DNA of 9,923 nucleotides, from the NCBI GenBank assembly GCA_001820485.1, contig MHPU01000019.1, positions 1-9,923 on the forward strand, read 5' to 3'. A model generated the notes under the pieces. The model had not been told where the DNA came from. It did no database searches and was given only the letters and a program-made list of their open reading frames with translations. How positions within the stretch are numbered: the first letter of the stretch is position 1; each line of letters starts with the position of its first letter. Origin of the DNA: Candidatus Staskawiczbacteria bacterium RIFOXYD1_FULL_32_13 (GTDB taxonomy: Bacteria > Patescibacteriota > Minisyncoccia > Minisyncoccales > Staskawiczbacteraceae). A program made the translations under genes and the position numbers. Positions 6,609 to 9,923 of the stretch are shown here, piece by piece.

Positions 6609-6640
6609 AGCATTCGCTCACACAGGTCCGAGCGAATGCT
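6609..6640. repeat. Perfect inverted repeat, family B copy 1
   Basis: AGCATTCGCTC (6609-6619) and GAGCGAATGCT (6630-6640) form a perfect 11-bp stem around the 10-base loop ACACAGGTCC. Four T follow on the plus strand (6640-6643), but no plus-strand gene precedes it. On the minus strand, the direction of the flanking genes, there is no U-tract, so it is a poor terminator for them. A diverged copy lies at 7270-7300 in the opposite orientation, on the other side of the 165-residue gene. Confidence 0.85.
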
Positions 6641-6677
6641 TTTACCTTAAATCCACTTATTTTTTATAAATTATTTT

Positions 6678-7175
6678 TTATCTTCTGCTAAATTCCCTTA
6701 ACTCCCATTGTGCAATACTTTCTTTTCCTCTAACAAAGTTTATTTTCTTTATTGCCCTAATATAATCATCTTTATTCATCTTAGTCCAACTTGTTTTATA
6801 ATCTTTTAATTTATTTAAAATAATCTTATCAATAGGACAATGTGGTGGTTCGCAAATTATATCTATACACCACAAATATTTCAAATATAAATTTAATAAT
6901 TTTTGAACCGTTCCAAAAGAAATAGTTTTACCATTTAAAATATTTTTATTTTGCGTTTCTATATTTTTTCTTATTTTATCTAGAATATTTAAATGTTCTT
7001 TTTCCCCAATACTATTTTTATACTTATTTTCTATTTCCATTAATAATTGCTTTAAACTTTCTCTAAATTTAACTTTATTCTCTTCAGTAATTCCATTGAT
7101 ATATATTTTATTATGTCCAAAAGCTCCCATTATAGTAAGTATAAATATTTCATTTTTAATAAAATTTTCCTTCAT
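6678..7175 (-). CDS. Conserved-looking hypothetical protein, 165 residues
   Basis: I cannot assign a function. The N-terminal quarter includes a short hydrophobic stretch, IFILTIMGAFG (10-20), then IYINGITEENKVKFRESLKQLL and a Lys/Glu-rich helical middle (about 32-80). The most family-like part is SFGTVQKLLNLYLKYLWC (86-103), followed by PPHCPIDKIILNKL (110-123), SWTKM (129-133) and QWELREF (156-162). The aromatic and Cys/His positions in this half look conserved rather than random, and a vaguely similar pattern occurs in bacterial proteins of unknown function. It is soluble and probably alpha-helical, with no signal peptide. The start could be Met1 or Met16 (MGAFGHNK); there is no Shine-Dalgarno for either. 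The gene stands alone, bracketed by two inverted copies of repeat family B and next to the Cas2-like cassette. A role in defence or mobility is possible from context only. Confidence 0.75.
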   Translation of the reverse strand: MKENFIKNEIFILTIMGAFGHNKIYINGITEENKVKFRESLKQLLMEIENKYKNSIGEKEHLNILDKIRKNIETQNKNILNGKTISFGTVQKLLNLYLKYLWCIDIICEPPHCPIDKIILNKLKDYKTSWTKMNKDDYIRAIKKINFVRGKESIAQWELREFSRR

Positions 7176-7212
7176 ATTTTTATTAAATCAAAAAATTTTT
7201 TTACATTACCTA

Positions 7213-7241
7213 ATTTAACCACTATTTTGAAGCTGTTTCAA
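7213..7241 (-). promoter_or_regulatory. Candidate promoter of the 165-residue gene
   Basis: On the minus strand TTGAAA (7241-7236, 5 of 6) is separated by 17 bp from TTAAAT (7218-7213, 4 of 6), giving a start near 7206, about 30 nt before the ATG at 7175. The -35 lies in a small inverted repeat, TTGAA...TTCAA (7227-7241), which could be an operator. Weak, since matches are frequent in AT-rich DNA. Confidence 0.3.
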
Positions 7242-7269
7242 GGCTTTTTAAACATACTGTAATACCTTT

Positions 7270-7300
7270 GTATTCGCTTATACCTGTCTGAGCAAATTGC
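7270..7300. repeat. Inverted repeat family B copy 2, degenerate, opposite orientation
   Basis: The reverse complement of 7270-7300 aligns to 6610-6639 with about 24 of 30 identities and one inserted base. Shared blocks are GCTCA-ACAGGT and AGCGAAT. The arms are no longer fully complementary, so this copy has decayed or diverged. It lies about 95 bp upstream of the 165-residue gene's ATG. Its right end runs into another small palindrome, TGAGCAAATTGCTCA (7289-7303). Confidence 0.65.
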
Positions 7301-7330
7301 TCAATAGCAAATTCTGTTTTGAACCCGAAC

Positions 7331-7351
7331 GCTTTGATATATAATCAAAGC
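7331..7351. repeat. Small perfect hairpin between the two accessory genes
   Basis: GCTTTGAT (7331-7338) and ATCAAAGC (7344-7351) form an 8-bp stem around ATATA. Neither strand has a good T-run after it, so it is not an obvious terminator. With the repeats at 7270-7300 and 7388-7431 it makes this 287-bp gene-free stretch dense in dyad symmetry. Confidence 0.5.
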
Positions 7352-7387
7352 TATAAAAAACAAAAGTAAATTATATTTTCAAAAAAG

Positions 7388-7431
7388 ACCTATAGTAATA
7401 AATGTGCGTACGCACAAACATTACCATAGGT
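7388..7431. repeat. 44-bp palindrome, copy A, 3' of the Cas2-like gene
   Basis: The palindrome is centred between 7409 and 7410, with 18 of 22 positions complementary between arms and a perfect 14-bp core TGTGCGTACGCACA. Copy B (8041-8084) is 37 of 44 identical. On the minus strand the palindrome is followed by six T (7386-7381), so as RNA it can also serve as the terminator of the Cas2-like gene, whose stop codon is 31 bp away. Confidence 0.85.
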
Positions 7432-7462
7432 TTAGGTATGTCTAAACAGGTTTAAATTTGGT

Positions 7463-8023
7463 TTATATTTTATATACACTCTTAATTTTTTCCAATAATA
7501 TATCATCTTCTATTTTATCTGCAACAAATATTTGAATCTGTTTATTAGTTAATCCAAAAAAATCCATTAAAATTTTAATTTGATCTTTGCACTCGTAGGG
7601 ATGTAGCCAAACACTTTTTTGAGTGGAATAAAACCCTAATTCTTTTAATTTACCCCTAAAGGCATTTCTCTTTATTCTTTGACTATTAGGAATATCAAAA
7701 ATTACAACTCTAATTTTTTTATCCCATACTTTTGGTTTATTGATATTAAGATTAGCTATTCTAAATTTTTTCATCCTTGCCTCCCCTTTTTCTGTAATAG
7801 TTATTTTTACATCATAGCCATCTTTTTCTATCAAAATTAAACCATTCTTTTTCGCATAGTTAAAAGCATTTCTAAATTTATTTATTTCATCTTTACTATA
7901 ACTACTAGACTTAAGCATTAATTTCATTAAATTATATAAAAAATAAGGTGAAGTAGCTACAATTGAAATAACACCAAAAAGAAATAAATATTCAATAATT
8001 TTTATTGTTAATTTAGATTTCAT
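7463..8023 (-). CDS. PaaX-like / Cas2-like domain protein
   Basis: A 186-residue protein in two parts. The N-terminal part (about 1-98) begins with a hydrophobic segment, IIEYLFLFGVISIVATSPYF (9-28), that could be a membrane helix or the core of a winged helix. It continues as a winged-helix-like unit ending VKITITEKGEARMKKF (72-87). The C-terminal part (about 103-186) has the ferredoxin-like Cas2/PaaX fold: strand IRVVIFDIP with Asp110 where Cas2 has its conserved aspartate, then KRNAFRGKLKELGFYSTQKS (118-137) and VWLHPYEC (138-145). Such proteins are often annotated as Cas2, but there is no cas1, other cas gene or CRISPR array here. A PaaX-type transcription regulator or a stand-alone nuclease are the alternatives. 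A good Shine-Dalgarno (8031-8036) fixes the ATG. Copies of a 44-bp palindrome sit 17 bp before the start and 31 bp after the stop, which suggests autoregulation or a mobile unit. Confidence 0.85.
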   Translation of the reverse strand: MKSKLTIKIIEYLFLFGVISIVATSPYFLYNLMKLMLKSSSYSKDEINKFRNAFNYAKKNGLILIEKDGYDVKITITEKGEARMKKFRIANLNINKPKVWDKKIRVVIFDIPNSQRIKRNAFRGKLKELGFYSTQKSVWLHPYECKDQIKILMDFFGLTNKQIQIFVADKIEDDILLEKIKSVYKI

Positions 8024-8030
8024 TTATAAG

Positions 8031-8036
8031 CCCCTT
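8031..8036 (-). promoter_or_regulatory. Shine-Dalgarno of the Cas2-like gene
   Basis: On the minus strand AAGGGG (8036-8031) lies 7 nt before the ATG at 8023. It is the clearest ribosome binding site among the protein genes in this window. Most neighbours have none, which may mark this gene as a newcomer. Confidence 0.6.
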
Positions 8037-8040
8037 ACAA

Positions 8041-8084
8041 ACCTATAGCAATAAAAGTGTGTACGCATAATTATTACCATATGT
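8041..8084. repeat. 44-bp palindrome, copy B, 5' of the Cas2-like gene
   Basis: The second copy of the palindrome at 7388-7431, in the same register, 37 of 44 identical and centred between 8062 and 8063 on GTAC. Both copies keep ACCTATAG at one end, GTACGCA in the middle and ATTACCATA near the other end. It sits 17 bp upstream of the ATG, between the Shine-Dalgarno and the end of the acyl-CoA ligase gene, where an operator would lie. On the minus strand only three T follow it, so it is a weaker terminator than copy A. Confidence 0.85.
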
Positions 8085-8151
8085 TACATAAGCTAAATAA
8101 TAGATTACATAAGTCAAATGAATTGCATAGATTGCATAATTAAATTACATA
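8083..8151. repeat. Cluster of short TTACATA/TTGCATA repeats
   Basis: Five copies of TTRCATA occur in 70 bp, beginning at 8084, 8105, 8123, 8132 and 8145, with spacings of 21, 18, 9 and 13. The first overlaps the edge of palindrome B and the last includes the stop codon of the acyl-CoA ligase gene. They could be binding sites or a decayed tandem repeat. AT-rich composition makes some recurrence expected. Confidence 0.45.
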
Positions 8152-9884
8152 TTTTTTATGATTTTTTCGTAATTATGTAAAATCACATGTCTTCTTAGTT
8201 TCAAAGTTGGAGTTAATTCTCCTTTTTCTTGAGAAAACTCTTCGGGAAGCAAAACAAATTTTTTTATTTTTTCATAATCAGAAAAATTTGGATTTATTTT
8301 TTCATCAATCCTTTTTTGGAAAATTTTTAAAATATCTGCATCACGAGAAAGATTATGATGATTTTGCAATTGTAAATTACTTTCTTTCAAAAAACTTTCA
8401 ACTTCTTGCCAATCTGGACAAATTAAAGCAGAAACAAAATTTTGACCATTACCAAAAACCATTGCTTGCGAAATGAATTTGTCATTGTTTAATAAATTCT
8501 CAATTGGTTCTGGCCATATATTTTTTCCTCCTGATGAGACTATCATTTCTTTTCTTCTACCAATTACTGTTAAAAAATTATCTTTATCTATAAACCCTAA
8601 GTCGCCCGTGCAAAACCAGCCATCTTTATCAAAACATTTTTTTGATTCTTCAATATTCTTATAATAACCAGAAAAAACATTTGGCCCTTTAATTAAAATT
8701 TCTTTATCTTTTGCAATTTTAATTTGCACATCCTTTAGGGCTCTACCCACTCCAATTTTCCCAAAATTTTCCATATCTTCTTTTCTTATAACAGAAATAA
8801 CAGGGGAAGTTTCAGTTAAACCATAGCCTTCTAAAATCAAAATTCCAATTTTAGAAAAAAACTTTACCAAATTTTCATTTAACTTTGCTCCTCCAGAAAT
8901 TGTAATTCGTAATTTTCCACCTAAATAATTTCGTATTTTTCTAAAAACTAAAAAATCTGCAATTTTATATTTTAAAGTATTTTTATGTTGCTTTAAAGCC
9001 CATTTAAATAAATTTTTCTTAAAATTTGAAGATTTATTTATTTTATCCCAAATAACATCGTGAAATTTTTCAAAAATTTTAGGAACAGCTATTAAGATTG
9101 TGGGTTTTATTTCTTTTAAATTTTTTGCGATAGTTTTTGGACTTTCTGCATAAGCAATTGTAGCTCCAAATAAAATTGGCACAAATTGACCAGATGTTCT
9201 TTCCAAAGCATGAGATAAAGGTAAAAATGACAAAAAAACATCTTCAGTTTTAACTGGAATAGCTAAATTTATAGATTCTACGTTACTTAAAAAATTTTTG
9301 TGGCTTAAAACAACCCCCTTTGGTTCTCCAGTAGTTCCTGAAGTGTAAATAATACTACAAGAATCTTGACAATCAATAACCACTTTATGAAAATTTCCTA
9401 ATTTATTTTGCAAGAATAAATTTTGCCAATAAAAAACTTTGACTCCTAAATTTGCTTTCTTGATAGCAGATAAATTATCTAAAATAATTATATTTTCTAA
9501 ATATCTTAATCTACTTTTATTTAACAAAATTTTATTTAATAAATCTAAATTTGAAACAATCAAAATTTTAGTTTCTGAATGCTCTAAAACATTAAAAATA
9601 GCTTCTGAATTTAAAGTTGTGTGTAAGGGCACAACAACTGCTCCAACACACATTATAGCCAAATCAGAAATTATCCACTCAGGTCGATTCTCAGACAAGA
9701 TTGCTACCTTATCTTGCTTTTTAATTTTAAAATTATCTAGCAAAACAAAAGAAAAATTTTCTACTTTTTCTAAAAGTTCTTTGTATTTTATAGGAAAATA
9801 AACTCCTTCTTTTTTATAAAGAAGTGCAATTTTTTCAGAATTTTTATTAACTGACTCAAAAAATTTTTCTGGAATTGTTTGCAT
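8145..9884 (-). CDS. fadD: Long-chain acyl-CoA ligase-like AMP-forming enzyme
   Basis: A member of the adenylate-forming (ANL) superfamily, which activates a carboxylate with ATP to an acyl-adenylate and usually transfers it to CoA. From the ATG at 9884 it has 579 residues, near full length. The P-loop YTSGTTGEPKGV is at 180-191. The A5 motif GYGLTETSPV is at 353-362, the ATP-binding TGDLG at 426-430 and the hinge GRRKEMIVSSGGKNI at 442-456. The C-terminal catalytic lysine is in GELTPTLKLRR (Lys about 562). The pattern fits the long-chain subgroup (FadD/FAA-like), but the true acyl substrate cannot be read from sequence; the symbol is by family. An upstream in-frame TTG at 9917 would add 11 residues of low-complexity Lys/Ile sequence. 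I prefer the ATG, where MQTIPEKFFESVNKNSEKIAL matches the usual family beginning. There is no Shine-Dalgarno. It is the last gene before the accessory region. Confidence 0.93.
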   Translation of the reverse strand: MQTIPEKFFESVNKNSEKIALLYKKEGVYFPIKYKELLEKVENFSFVLLDNFKIKKQDKVAILSENRPEWIISDLAIMCVGAVVVPLHTTLNSEAIFNVLEHSETKILIVSNLDLLNKILLNKSRLRYLENIIILDNLSAIKKANLGVKVFYWQNLFLQNKLGNFHKVVIDCQDSCSIIYTSGTTGEPKGVVLSHKNFLSNVESINLAIPVKTEDVFLSFLPLSHALERTSGQFVPILFGATIAYAESPKTIAKNLKEIKPTILIAVPKIFEKFHDVIWDKINKSSNFKKNLFKWALKQHKNTLKYKIADFLVFRKIRNYLGGKLRITISGGAKLNENLVKFFSKIGILILEGYGLTETSPVISVIRKEDMENFGKIGVGRALKDVQIKIAKDKEILIKGPNVFSGYYKNIEESKKCFDKDGWFCTGDLGFIDKDNFLTVIGRRKEMIVSSGGKNIWPEPIENLLNNDKFISQAMVFGNGQNFVSALICPDWQEVESFLKESNLQLQNHHNLSRDADILKIFQKRIDEKINPNFSDYEKIKKFVLLPEEFSQEKGELTPTLKLRRHVILHNYEKIIKNM

Positions 9885-9889
9885 AATTT

Positions 9890-9917
9890 TTATTATTTTA
9901 TATTTTACTCTTGACAA
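9890..9917 (-). promoter_or_regulatory. Possible promoter of the acyl-CoA ligase gene
   Basis: On the minus strand TTGTCA (9917-9912, 5 of 6) is followed after 16 bp by TAATAA (9895-9890, 4 of 6). The start would be near 9883, essentially at the ATG, implying a leaderless message; this would fit the lack of a Shine-Dalgarno. Other A/T-rich hexamers nearby are almost as good, so the call is weak. Confidence 0.25.
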
Positions 9918-9923
9918 GATTTT

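Noticed and set aside
6609..6643. The 11-bp perfect hairpin as the terminator of the 165-residue gene
   Set aside because: On the minus strand the stem is followed by GGAAATTGAG with no U-tract, and four T lie only on the plus-strand side, where no gene precedes it.
7463..8023. A CRISPR-Cas locus, because of the Cas2-like fold
   Set aside because: There is no cas1, no effector gene and no array of regularly spaced direct repeats; the flanking repeats are only two and palindromic. The protein has an extra N-terminal domain as in PaaX-type proteins.

Overview
This is an AT-rich window in which all seven protein genes read on the minus strand and one apparent non-coding RNA reads on the plus strand. 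Every gene ends in TAA and no in-frame TGA has to be read through. Several features together suggest an ultra-small bacterium of the Candidate Phyla Radiation (Patescibacteria, Parcubacteria-like): a secreted protein with coiled coil, peptidoglycan-binding-like and PKD-like domains; a stand-alone PaaX/Cas2-like protein of the type common in those genomes; a lysine-rich extension on the primary sigma factor; and weak or absent Shine-Dalgarno sequences at most starts. The taxonomic call is inference; there is no rRNA gene here to settle it.

Layout. Positions 1-594 hold no protein gene. They contain a plus-strand transcription unit (promoter near 95-122, folded RNA, intrinsic terminator 384-418), a bidirectional terminator hairpin (436-463) and a REP/MITE-like palindrome (481-582). 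Then come rpoD (595-1794) and dnaG (1865-3643), the core of the conserved macromolecular-synthesis operon, with a probable internal promoter in the gap between them. A terminator (3727-3755) separates them from a mosaic secreted cysteine-rich protein (3770-5506). Next is the ribosome-assembly GTPase gene obg (5562-6560).

From 6600 to 8150 the window looks accessory. An unrecognised 165-residue protein gene is bracketed by two inverted copies of a roughly 30-bp repeat (6609-6640 and 7270-7300). A PaaX/Cas2-like gene is bracketed by two copies of a different 44-bp palindrome centred on GTGCGTACGCAC (7388-7431 and 8041-8084). A long-chain acyl-CoA ligase-like gene (8145-9884) follows.

The two observations most worth pursuing are these. 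First, a nine-G homopolymer lies inside the 17-bp spacer of an otherwise near-consensus promoter in front of the secreted protein gene, which is the architecture of a slipped-strand phase-variable promoter. Second, two neighbouring single-gene cassettes are each framed by their own palindrome family, one of them carrying the Cas2-like protein with no CRISPR array or cas1 in sight. The 5' structured RNA is a third candidate for something not yet described.
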